From assembly GCA_022414725.1 (NCBI GenBank), contig CM039462.1, forward strand, positions 53,555,566 through 53,619,565: a stretch of 64,000 nucleotides of DNA. The letters run 5' to 3'. Below are positions 44,201-56,200 of this stretch, one piece after another. Under the pieces are notes generated by a model that had not been told where the DNA came from, did not search any database, and saw nothing but the letters and a program-made list of their open reading frames with translations. The stretch comes from Microglena sp. YARC (lineage: Eukaryota; Chlorophyta; Chlorophyceae; Chlamydomonadales; Chlamydomonadaceae). Position 1 is the first letter of the stretch. Each line of letters opens with the position of its first letter. Both the position numbers and the translations under genes were made by a program.

Positions 44201-47200
44201 TTTGTTTGTCAGTTTGTTTGGTTGGTTAACAGGGGTGGAATCCTGAGCAGGCTGTTTGTTTGTCAGTTTGTTTGGTTGGTTAACAGGGGTGGAATCCTGA
44301 GCAGGCTGTTTGTTTGTCAGTTTGTTTGGTTGGTTAACAGGGGTGGAATCCTGAGCAGGCTGTTTGTTTGTCAGTTTGTTTGGTTGGTTAACAGGGGTGG
44401 AATCCTGAGCAGGCTGTTTGTTTGTCAGTTTGTTTGGTTGGTTAACAGGGGTGGAATCCTGAGCAGGCTGTTTGTTTGTCAGTTTGTTTGGTTGGTTAAC
44501 AGGGGTGGAATCCTGAGCAGGCTGTTTGTTTGTCAGTTTGTTTGGTTGGTTAACAGGGGTGGAATCCTGAGCAGGCTGTTTGTTTGTCAGTTTGTTTGGT
44601 TGGTTAACAGGGGTGGAATCCTGAGCAGGCTGTTTGTTTGTCAGTTTGTTTGGTTGGTTAACAGGGGTGGAATCCTGAGCAGGCTGTTTGTTTGTCAGTT
44701 TGTTTGGTTGGTTAACAGGGGTGGAATCCTGAGCAGGCTGTTTGTTTGTCAGTTTGTTTGGTTGGTTAACAGGGGTGGAATCCTGAGCAGGCTGTTTGTT
44801 TGTCAGTTTGTTTGGTTGGTTAACAGGGGTGGAATCCTGAGCAGGCTGTTTGTTTGTCAGTTTGTTTGGTTGGTTAACAGGGGTGGAATCCTGAGCAGGC
44901 TGTTTGTTTGTCAGTTTGTTTGGTTGGTTAACAGGGGTGGAATCCTGAGCAGGCTGTTTGTTTGTCAGTTTGTTTGGTTGGTTAACAGGGGTGGAATCCT
45001 GAGCAGGCTGTTTGTTTGTCAGTTTGTTTGGTTGGTTAACAGGGGTGGAATCCTGAGCAGGCTGTTTGTTTGTCAGTTTGTTTGGTTGGTTAACAGGGGT
45101 GGAATCCTGAGCAGGCTGTTTGTTTGTCAGTTTGTTTGGTTGGTTAACAGGGGTGGAATCCTGAGCAGGCTGTTTGTTTGTCAGTTTGTTTGGTTGGTTA
45201 ACAGGGGTGGAATCCTGAGCAGGCTGTTTGTTTGTCAGTTTGTTTGGTTGGTTAACAGGGGTGGAATCCTGAGCAGGCTGTTTGTTTGTCAGTTTGTTTG
45301 GTTGGTTAACAGGGGTGGAATCCTGAGCAGGCTGTTTGTTTGTCAGTTTGTTTGGTTGGTTAACAGGGGTGGAATCCTGAGCAGGCTGTTTGTTTGTCAG
45401 TTTGTTTGGTTGGTTAACAGGGGTGGAATCCTGAGCAGGCTGTTTGTTTGTCAGTTTGTTTGGTTGGTTAACAGGGGTGGAATCCTGAGCAGGCTGTTTG
45501 TTTGTCAGTTTGTTTGGTTGGTTAACAGGGGTGGAATCCTGAGCAGGCTGTTTGTTTGTCAGTTTGTTTGGTTGGTTAACAGGGGTGGAATCCTGAGCAG
45601 GCTGTTTGTTTGTCAGTTTGTTTGGTTGGTTAACAGGGGTGGAATCCTGAGCAGGCTGTTTGTTTGTCAGTTTGTTTGGTTGGTTAACAGGGGTGGAATC
45701 CTGAGCAGGCTGTTTTGTTTGTCAGTTTGTTTGGTTGGTTAACAGGGGTGGAATCCTGAGCAGGCTGTTTGTTTGTCAGTTTGTTTGGTTGGTTAACAGG
45801 GGTGGAATCCTGAGCAGGCTGTTTGTTTGTCAGTTTGTTTGGTTGGTTAACAGGGGTGGAATCCTGAGCAGGCTGTTTGTTTGTCAGTTTGTTTGGTTGG
45901 TTAACAGGGGTGGAATCCTGAGCAGGCTGTTTGTTTGTCAGTTTGTTTGGTTGGTTAACAGGGGTGGAATCCTGAGCAGGCTGTTTGTTTGTCAGTTTGT
46001 TTGGTTGGTTAACAGGGGTGGAATCCTGAGCAGGCTGTTTGTTTGTCAGTTTGTTTGGTTGGTTAACAGGGGTGGAATCCTGAGCAGGCTGTTTGTTTGT
46101 CAGTTTGTTTGGTTGGTTAACAGGGGTGGAATCCTGAGCAGGCTGTTTGTTTGTCAGTTTGTTTGGTTGGTTAACAGGGGTGGAATCCTGAGCAGGCTGT
46201 TTGTTTGTCAGTTTGTTTGGTTGGTTAACAGGGGTGGAATCCTGAGCAGGCTGTTTGTTTGTCAGTTTGTTTGGTTGGTTAACAGGGGTGGAATCCTGAG
46301 CAGGCTGTTTGTTTGTCAGTTTGTTTGGTTGGTTAACAGGGGTGGAATCCTGAGCAGGCTGTTTGTTTGTCAGTTTGTTTGGTTGGTTAACAGGGTGGAA
46401 TCCTGAGCAGGCTGTTTGTTTGTCAGTTTGTTTGGTTGGTTAACAGGGGTGGAATCCTGAGCAGGCTGTTTGTTTGTCAGTTTGTTTGGTTGGTTAACAG
46501 GGGTGGAATCCTGAGCAGGCTGTTTGTTTGTCAGTTTGTTTGGTTGGTTAACAGGGGTGGAATCCTGAGCAGGCTGTTTGTTTGTCAGTTTGTTTGGTTG
46601 GTTAACAGGGGTGGAATCCTGAGCAGGCTGTTTGTTTGTCAGTTTGTTTGGTTGGTTAACAGGGGTGGAATCCTGAGCAGGCTGTTTGTTTGTCAGTTTG
46701 TTTGGTTGGTTAACAGGGGTGGAATCCTGAGCAGGCTGTTTGTTTGTCAGTTTGTTTGGTTGGTTAACAGGGGTGGAATCCTGAGCAGGCTGTTTGTTTG
46801 TCAGTTTGTTTGGTTGGTTAACAGGGGTGGAATCCTGAGCAGGCTGTTTGTTTGTCAGTTTGTTTGGTTGGTTAACAGGGGTGGAATCCTGAGCAGGCTG
46901 TTTGTTTGTCAGTTTGTTTGGTTGGTTAACAGGGGTGGAATCCTGAGCAGGCTGTTTGTTTGTCAGTTTGTTTGGTTGGTTAACAGGGGTGGAATCCTGA
47001 GCAGGCTGTTTGTTTGTCAGTTTGTTTGGTTGGTTAACAGGGGTGGAATCCTGAGCAGGCTGTTTGTTTGTCAGTTTGTTTGGTTGGTTAACAGGGGTGG
47101 AATCCTGAGCAGGCTGTTTGTTTGTCAGTTTGTTTGGTTGGTTAACAGGGGTGGAATCCTGAGCAGGCTGTTGTTTGTCAGTTTGTTTGGTTGGTTAACA

Positions 47201-50200
47201 GGGGTGGAATCCTGAGCAGGCTGTTTGTTTGTCAGTTTGTTTGGTTGGTTAACAGGGGTGGAATCCTGAGCAGGCTGTTTGTTTGTCAGTTTGTTTGGTT
47301 GGTTAACAGGGGTGGAATCCTGAGCAGGCTGTTTGTTTGTCAGTTTGTTTGGTTGGTTAACAGGGGTGGAATCCTGAGCAGGCTGTTTGTTTGTCAGTTT
47401 GTTTGGTTGGTTAACAGGGGTGGAATCCTGAGCAGGCTGTTTGTTTGTCAGTTTGTTTGGTTGGTTAACAGGGGTGGAATCCTGAGCAGGCTGTTTGTTT
47501 GTCAGTTTGTTTGGTTGGTTAACAGGGGTGGAATCCTGAGCAGGCTGTTTGTTTGTCAGTTTGTTTGGTTGGTTTAACAGGGGTGGAATCCTGAGCAGGC
47601 TGTTTGTTTGTCAGTTTGTTTGGTTGGTTAACAGGGGTGGAATCCTGAGCAGGCTGTTTGTTTGTCAGTTTGTTTGGTTGGTTAACAGGGGTGGAATCCT
47701 GAGCAGGCTGTTTGTTTGTCAGTTTGTTTGGTTGGTTAACAGGGGTGGAATCCTGAGCAGGCTGTTTGTTTGTCAGTTTGTTTGGTTGGTTAACAGGGGT
47801 GGAATCCTGAGCAGGCTGTTTGTTTGTCAGTTTGTTTGGTTGGTTAACAGGGGTGGAATCCTGAGCAGGCTGTTTGTTTGTCAGTTTGTTTGGTTGGTTA
47901 ACAGGGGTGGAATCCTGAGCAGGCTGTTTGTTTGTCAGTTTGTTTGGTTGGTTAACAGGGGTGGAATCCTGAGCAGGCTGTTTGTTTGTCAGTTTGTTTG
48001 GTTGGTTAACAGGGGTGGAATCCTGAGCAGGCTGTTTGTTTGTCAGTTTGTTTGGTTGGTTAACAGGGGTGGAATCCTGAGCAGGCTGTTTTGTTTTGTC
48101 AGTTTGTTTGGTTGGTTAACAGGGGTGGAATCCTGAGCAGGCTGTTTGTTTTGTCAGTTTGTTTGGTTGGTTAACAGGGGTGGAATCCTGAGCAGGCTGT
48201 TTGTTTGTCAGTTTGTTTGGTTGGTTAACAGGGGTGGAATCCTGAGCAGGCTGTTTGTTTGTCAGTTTGTTTGGTTGGTTAACAGGGGTGGAATCCTGAG
48301 CAGGCTGTTTTGTTTGTCAGTTTGTTTGGTTGGTTAACAGGGGTGGAATCCTGAGCAGGCTGTTTGTTTGTCAGTTTGTTTGGTTGGTTAACAGGGGTGG
48401 AATCCTGAGCAGGCTGTTTGTTTGTCAGTTTGTTTGGTTGGTTAACAGGGGTGGAATCCTGAGCAGGCTGTTTGTTTGTCAGTTTGTTTGGTTGGTTAAC
48501 AGGGGTGGAATCCTGAGCAGGCTGTTTGTTTGTCAGTTTGTTTGGTTGGTTAACAGGGGTGGAATCCTGAGCAGGCTGTTTGTTTGTCAGTTTGTTTGGT
48601 TGGTTAACAGGGGTGGAATCCTGAGCAGGCTGTTTGTTTGTCAGTTTGTTTGGTTGGTTAACAGGGGTGGAATCCTGAGCAGGCTGTTTGTTTGTCAGTT
48701 TGTTTGGTTGGTTAACAGGGGTGGAATCCTGAGCAGGCTGTTTGTTTGTCAGTTTGTTTGGTTGGTTAACAGGGGTGGAATCCTGAGCAGGCTGTTTGTT
48801 TGTCAGTTTGTTTGGTTGGTTAACAGGGGTGGAATCCTGAGCAGGCTGTTTGTTTGTCAGTTTGTTGGTTTTAACAGGGGTGGAATCCTGAGCAGGCTGT
48901 TTGTTTGTCAGTTTGTTTGGTTGGTTAACAGGGGTGGAATCCTGAGCAGGCTGTTTGTTTGTCAGTTTGTTTGGTTGGTTAACAGGGGTGGAATCCTGAG
49001 CAGGCTGTTTGTTTGTCAGTTTGTTTGGTTGGTTAACAGGGGTGGAATCCTGAGCAGGCTGTTTGTTTGTCAGTTTGTTTGGTTGGTTAACAGGGGTGGA
49101 ATCCTGAGCAGGCTGTTTGTTTGTCAGTTTGTTTGGTTGGTTAACAGGGGTGGAATCCTGAGCAGGCTGTTTGTTTGTCAGTTTGTTTGGTTGGTTAACA
49201 GGGGTGGAATCCTGAGCAGGCTGTTTGTTTGTCAGTTTGTTTGGTTGGTTAACAGGGGTGGAATCCTGAGCAGGCTGTTTGTTTGTCAGTTTGTTTGGTT
49301 GGTTAACAGGGGTGGAATCCTGAGCAGGCTGTTTGTTTGTCAGTTTGTTTGGTTGGTTAACAGGGGTGGAATCCTGAGCAGGCTGTTTGTTTGTCAGTTT
49401 GTTTGGTTGGTTAACAGGGGTGGAATCCTGAGCAGGCTGTTTGTTTGTCAGTTTGTTTGGTTGGTTAACAGGGGTGGAATGGAATCCTGAGCAGGCTGTT
49501 TGTTTGTCAGTTTGTTTGGTTGGTTAACAGGGGTGGAATCCTGAGCAGGCTGTTTGTTTGTCAGTTTGTTTGGTTGGTTAACAGGGGTGGAATCCTGAGC
49601 AGGCTGTTTGTTTGTCAGTTTGTTTGGTTGGTTAACAGGGGTGGAATCCTGAGCAGGCTGTTTGTTTGTCAGTTTGTTTGGTTGGTTAACAGGGGTGGAA
49701 TCCTGAGCAGGCTGTTTGTTTGTCAGTTTGTTTGGTTGGTTAACAGGGGTGGAATCCTGAGCAGGCTGTTTGTTTGTCAGTTTGTTTGGTTGGTTAACAG
49801 GGGTGGAATCCTGAGCAGGCTGTTTGTTTGTCAGTTTGTTTGGTTGGTTAACAGGGGTGGAATCCTGAGCAGGCTGTTTGTTTTGTCAGTTTGTTTGGTT
49901 GGTTAACAGGGGTGGAATCCTGAGCAGGCTGTTTGTTTGTCAGTTTGTTTGGTTGGTTAACAGGGGTGGAATCCTGAGCAGGCTGTTTGTTTGTCAGTTT
50001 GTTTGGTTGGTTAACAGGGGTGGAATCCTGAGCAGGCTGTTTGTTTGTCAGTTTGTTTGGTTGGTTAACAGGGGTGGAATCCTGAGCAGGCTGTTTGTTT
50101 GTCAGTTTGTTTGGTTGGTTAACAGGGGTGGAATCCTGAGCAGGCTGTTTGTTTGTCAGTTTGTTTGGTTGGTTAACAGGGGTGGAATCCTGAGCAGGCT

Positions 50201-53200
50201 GTTTGTTTGTCAGTTTGTTTGGTTGGTTAACAGGGGTGGAATCCTGAGCAGGCTGTTTGTTTGTCAGTTTGTTTGGTTGGTTAACAGGGGTGGAATCCTG
50301 AGCAGGCTGTTTGTTTGTCAGTTTGTTTGGTTGGTTAACAGGGGTGGAATCCTGAGCAGGCTGTTTGTTTTGTCAGTTTGTTTGGTTGGTTAACAGGGGT
50401 GGAATCCTGAGCAGGCTGTTTGTTTGTCAGTTTGTTTGGTTGGTTAACAGGGGTGGAATCCTGAGCAGGCTGTTTGTTTGTCAGTTTGTTTGGTTGGTTA
50501 ACAGGGGTGGAATCCTGAGCAGGCTGTTTGTTTGTCAGTTTGTTTGGTTGGTTAACAGGGGTGGAATCCTGAGCAGGCTGTTTGTTTGTCAGTTTGTTTG
50601 GTTGGTTAACAGGGGTGGAATCCTGAGCAGGCTGTTTGTTTGTCAGTTTGTTTGGTTGGTTAACAGGGGTGGAATCCTGAGCAGGCTGTTTGTTTGTCAG
50701 TTTGTTTGGTTGTTTGTTAACAGGGGTGGAATCCTGAGCAGGCTGTTTGTTTGTCAGTTTGTTTGGTTGGTTAACAGGGGTGGAATCCTGAGCAGGCTGT
50801 TTGTTTGTCAGTTTGTTTGGTTGGTTAACAGGGGTGGAATCCTGAGCAGGCTGTTTGTTTGTCAGTTTGTTTGGTTGGTTAACAGGGGTGGAATCCTGAG
50901 CAGGCTGTTTGTTTTGTCAGTTTGTTTGGTTGGTTAACAGGGGTGGAATCCTGAGCAGGCTGTTTGTTTGTCAGTTTGTTTGGTTGGTTAACAGGGGTGG
51001 AATCCTGAGCAGGCTGTTTGTTTGTCAGTTTGTTTGGTTGGTTAACAGGGGTGGAATCCTGAGCAGGCTGTTTGTTTGTCAGTTTGTTTGGTTGGTTTAA
51101 CAGGGGTGGAATCCTGAGCAGGCTGTTTGTTTGTCAGTTTGTTTGGTTGGTTAACAGGGGTGGAATCCTGAGCAGGCTGTTTGTTTGTCAGTTTGTTTGG
51201 TTGGTTAACAGGGGTGGAATCCTGAGCAGGCTGTTTGTTTGTCAGTTTGTTTGGTTGGTTAACAGGGGTGGAATCCTGAGCAGGCTGTTTGTTTGTCAGT
51301 TTGTTTGGTTGGTTAACAGGGGTGGAATCCTGAGCAGGCTGTTTGTTTGTCAGTTTGTTTGGTTGGTTAACAGGGGTGGAATCCTGAGCAGGCTGTTTGT
51401 TTGTCAGTTTGTTTGGTTGGTTAACAGGGGTGGAATCCTGAGCAGGCTGTTTGTTTGTCAGTTTGTTTGGTTGGTTAACAGGGGTGGAATCCTGAGCAGG
51501 CTGTTTGTTTGTCAGTTTGTTTGGTTGGTTAACAGGGGTGGAATCCTGAGCAGGCTGTTTGTTTGTCAGTTTGTTTGGTTGGTTAACAGGGGTGGAATCC
51601 TGAGCAGGCTGTTTGTTTGTCAGTTTGTTTGGTTGGTTAACAGGGGTGGAATCCTGAGCAGGCTGTTTGTTTGTCAGTTTGTTTGGTTGGTTAACAGGGG
51701 TGGAATCCTGAGCAGGCTGTTTGTTTGTCAGTTTGTTTGGTTGGTTAACAGGGGTGGAATCCTGAGCAGGCTGTTTGTTTGTCAGTTTGTTTGGTTGGTT
51801 AACAGGGGTGGAATCCTGAGCAGGCTGTTTGTTTGTCAGTTTGTTTTGGTTGGTTAACAGGGGTGGAATCCTGAGCAGGCTGTTTGTTTGTCAGTTTGTT
51901 TGGTTGGTTAACAGGGGTGGAATCCTGAGCAGGCTGTTTGTTTGTCAGTTTGTTTGGTTGGTTAACAGGGGTGGAATCCTGAGCAGGCTGTTTGTTTGTC
52001 AGTTTGTTTGGTTGGTTAACAGGGGTGGAATCCTGAGCAGGCTGTTTGTTTGTCAGTTTGTTTGGTTGGTTAACAGGGGTGGAATCCTGAGCAGGCTGTT
52101 TGTTTGTCAGTTTGTTTGGTTGGTTAACAGGGGTGGAATCCTGAGCAGGCTGTTTGTTTGTCAGTTTGTTTGGTTGGTTAACAGGGGTGGAATCCTGAGC
52201 AGGCTGTTTGTTTTGTCAGTTTGTTTGGTTGGTTAACAGGGGTGGAATCCTGAGCAGGCTGTTTGTTTGTCAGTTTGTTTGGTTGGTTAACAGGGGTGGA
52301 ATCCTGAGCAGGCTGTTTGTTTGTCAGTTTGTTTGGTTGGTTAACAGGGGTGGAATCCTGAGCAGGCTGTTTGTTTGTCAGTTTGTTTGGTTGGTTAACA
52401 GGGGTGGAATCCTGAGCAGGCTGTTTGTTTGTCAGTTTGTTTGGTTGGTTAACAGGGGTGGAATCCTGAGCAGGCTGTTTGTTTGTCAGTTTGTTTGGTT
52501 GGTTAACAGGGGTGGAATCCTGAGCAGGCTGTTTGTTTGTCAGTTTTGTTTGGTTGGTTAACAGGGGTGGAATCCTGAGCAGGCTGTTTGTTTGTCAGTT
52601 TGTTTGGTTGGTTAACAGGGTGGAATCCTGAGCAGGCTGTTTGTTTGTCAGTTTGTTTGGTTGGTTAACAGGGGTGGAATCCTGAGCAGGCTGTTTGTTT
52701 GTCAGTTTGTTTGGTTGGTTAACAGGGGTGGAATCCTGAGCAGGCTGTTTGTTTGTCAGTTTGTTTGTTGGTTAACAGGGGTGGAATCCTGAGCAGGCTG
52801 TTTGTTTGTCAGTTTGTTTGGTTGGTTAACAGGGGTGGAATCCTGAGCAGGCTGTTTGTTTGTCAGTTTGTTTGGTTGGTTAACAGGGGTGGAATCCTGA
52901 GCAGGCTGTTTGTTTGTCAGTTTGTTTGGTTGGTTAACAGGGGTGGAATCCTGAGCAGGCTGTTTGTTTGTCAGTTTGTTTGGTTGGTTAACAGGGGTGG
53001 AATCCTGAGCAGGCTGTTTGTTTGTCAGTTTGTTTGGTTGGTTAACAGGGGTGGAATCCTGAGCAGGCTGTTTGTTTGTCAGTTTGTTTGGTTGGTTAAC
53101 AGGGGTGGAATCCTGAGCAGGCTGTTTGTTTGTCAGTTTGTTTGGTTGGTTAACAGGGGTGGAATCCTGAGCAGGCTGTTTGTTTGTCAGTTTGTTTGGT

Positions 53201-56200
53201 TGGTTAACAGGGGTGGAATCCTGAGCAGGCTGTTTGTTTGTCAGTTTGTTTGGTTGGTTAACAGGGGTGGAATCCTGAGCAGGCTGTTTGTTTGTCAGTT
53301 TGTTTGGTTGGTTAACAGGGGTGGAATCCTGAGCAGGCTGTTTGTTTGTCAGTTTGTTTGGTTGGTTAACAGGGGTGGAATCCTGAGCAGGCTGTTTGTT
53401 TGTCAGTTTGTTTGGTTGGTTAACAGGGGTGGAATCCTGAGCAGGCTGTTTGTTTGTCAGTTTGTTTGGTTGGTTAACAGGGGTGGAATCCTGAGCAGGC
53501 TGTTTGTTTGTCAGTTTGTTTGGTTGGTTAACAGGGGTGGAATCCTGAGCAGGCTGTTTGTTTGTCAGTTTGTTTGGTTGGTTAACAGGGGTGGAATCCT
53601 GAGCAGGCTGTTTGTTTGTCAGTTTGTTTGGTTGGTTAACAGGGGTGGAATCCTGAGCAGGCTGTTTGTTTGTCAGTTTGTTTGGTTGGTTAACAGGGGT
53701 GGAATCCTGAGCAGGCTGTTTGTTTGTCAGTTTGTTTGGTTGGTTAACAGGGGTGGAATCCTGAGCAGGCTGTTTGTTTGTCAGTTTTGTTTTGGTTGTT
53801 AACAGGGGTGGAATCCTGAGCAGGCTGTTTGTTTGTCAGTTTGTTTGGTTGGTTAACAGGGGTGGAATCCTGAGCAGGCTGTTTGTTTGTCAGTTTGTTT
53901 GGTTGGTTAACAGGGGTGGAATCCTGAGCAGGCTGTTTGTTTGTCAGTTTGTTTGGTTGGTTAACAGGGGTGGAATCCTGAGCAGGCTGTTTGTTTGTCA
54001 GTTTGTTTGGTTGGTTAACAGGGGTGGAATCCTGAGCAGGCTGTTTGTTTGTCAGTTTGTTTGGTTGGTTAACAGGGGTGGAATCCTGAGCAGGCTGTTT
54101 GTTTGTCAGTTTGTTTGGTTGGTTAACAGGGGTGGAATCCTGAGCAGGCTGTTTGTTTGTCAGTTTGTTTGGTTGGTTAACAGGGGTGGAATCCTGAGCA
54201 GGCTGTTTGTTTGTCAGTTTGTTTGGTTGGTTAACAGGGGTGGAATCCTGAGCAGGCTGTTTGTTTGTCAGTTTGTTTGGTTGGTTAACAGGGGTGGAAT
54301 CCTGAGCAGGCTGTTTGTTTGTCAGTTTGTTTGGTTGGTTAACAGGGGTGGAATCCTGAGCAGGCTGTTTGTTTGTCAGTTTGTTTGGTTGGTTAACAGG
54401 GGTGGAATCCTGAGCAGGCTGTTTGTTTGTCAGTTTGTTTGGTTGGTTAACAGGGGTGGAATCCTGAGCAGGCTGTTTGTTTGTCAGTTTGTTTGGTTGG
54501 TTAACAGGGGTGGAATCCTGAGCAGGCTGTTTGTTTGTCAGTTTGTTTGGTTGGTTAACAGGGGTGGAATCCTGAGCAGGCTGTTTGTTTGTCAGTTTGT
54601 TTGGTTGGTTAACAGGGGTGGAATCCTGAGCAGGCTGTTTGTTTGTCAGTTTGTTTGGTTGGTTAACAGGGGTGGAATCCTGAGCAGGCTGTTTGTTTGT
54701 CAGTTTGTTTGGTTGGTTAACAGGGGTGGAATCCTGAGCAGGCTGTTTGTTTGTCAGTTTGTTTGGTTGGTTAACAGGGGTGGAATCCTGAGCAGGCTGT
54801 TTGTTTGTCAGTTTGTTTGGTTGGTTAACAGGGGTGGAATCCTGAGCAGGCTGTTTGTTTGTCAGTTTGTTTGGTTGGTTAACAGGGGTGGAATCCTGAG
54901 CAGGCTGTTTGTTTGTCAGTTTGTTTGGTTGGTTAACAGGGGTGGAATCCTGAGCAGGCTGTTTGTTTGTCAGTTTGTTTGGTTGGTTAACAGGGGTGGA
55001 ATCCTGAGCAGGCTGTTTGTTTGTCAGTTTGTTTGGTTGGTTAACAGGGGTGGAATCCTGAGCAGGCTGTTTGTTTGTCAGTTTGTTTGGTTGGTTAACA
55101 GGGGTGGAATCCTGAGCAGGCTGTTTGTTTGTCAGTTTGTTTGGTTGGTTAACAGGGGTGGAATCCTGAGCAGGCTGTTTGTTTGTCAGTTTGTTTGGTT
55201 GGTTAACAGGGGTGGAATCCTGAGCAGGCTGTTTGTTTGTCAGTTTGTTTGGTTGGTTAACAGGGGTGGAATCCTGAGCAGGCTGTTTGTTTGTCAGTTT
55301 GTTTGGTTGGTTAACAGGGGTGGAATCCTGAGCAGGCTGTTTGTTTGTCAGTTTGTTTGGTTGGTTAACAGGGGTGGAATCCTGAGCAGGCTGTTTGTTT
55401 GTCAGTTTGTTTGGTTGGTTAACAGGGGTGGAATCCTGAGCAGGCTGTTTGTTTGTCAGTTTGTTTGGTTGGTTAACAGGGGTGGAATCCTGAGCAGGCT
55501 GTTTGTTTGTCAGTTTGTTTGGTTGGTTAACAGGGGTGGAATCCTGAGCAGGCTGTTTTGTTTGTCAGTTTGTTTGGTTGGTTAACAGGGGTGGAATCCT
55601 GAGCAGGCTGTTTGTTTGTCAGTTTGTTTGGTTGGTTAACAGGGGTGGAATCCTGAGCAGGCTGTTTGTTTGTCAGTTTGTTTTGGTTGGTTAACAGGGG
55701 TGGAATCCTGAGCAGGCTGTTTGTTTGTCAGTTTGTTTGGTTGGTTAACAGGGGTGGAATCCTGAGCAGGCTGTTTGTTTGTCAGTTTGTTTGGTTGGTT
55801 AACAGGGGTGGAATCCTGAGCAGGCTGTTTGTTTGTCAGTTTGTTTGGTTGGTTAACAGGGGTGGAATCCTGAGCAGGCTGTTTGTTTGTCAGTTTGTTT
55901 TGGTTGGTTAACAGGGGTGGAATCCTGAGCAGGCTGTTTGTTTGTCAGTTTGTTTGGTTGGTTAACAGGGGTGGAATCCTGAGCAGGCTGTTTGTTTGTC
56001 AGTTTGTTTGGTTGGTTAACAGGGGTGGAATCCTGAGCAGGCTGTTTGTTTGTCAGTTTGTTTGGTTGGTTAACAGGGGTGGAATCCTGAGCAGGCTGTT
56101 TGTTTGTCAGTTTGTTTGGTTGGTTAACAGGGGTGGAATCCTGAGCAGGCTGTTTGTTTGTCAGTTTGTTTGGTTGGTTAACAGGGGTGGAAATCCTGAG

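Noticed and set aside
43466..45742. 758-codon open frame made of an 18-residue repeat, and the similar frames along the 54-bp array
   Set aside because: It begins at TTG, the repeat unit has no ATG on either strand, and the frame is open only because 54 is a multiple of 3. Frames are cut wherever a one-base variant occurs.
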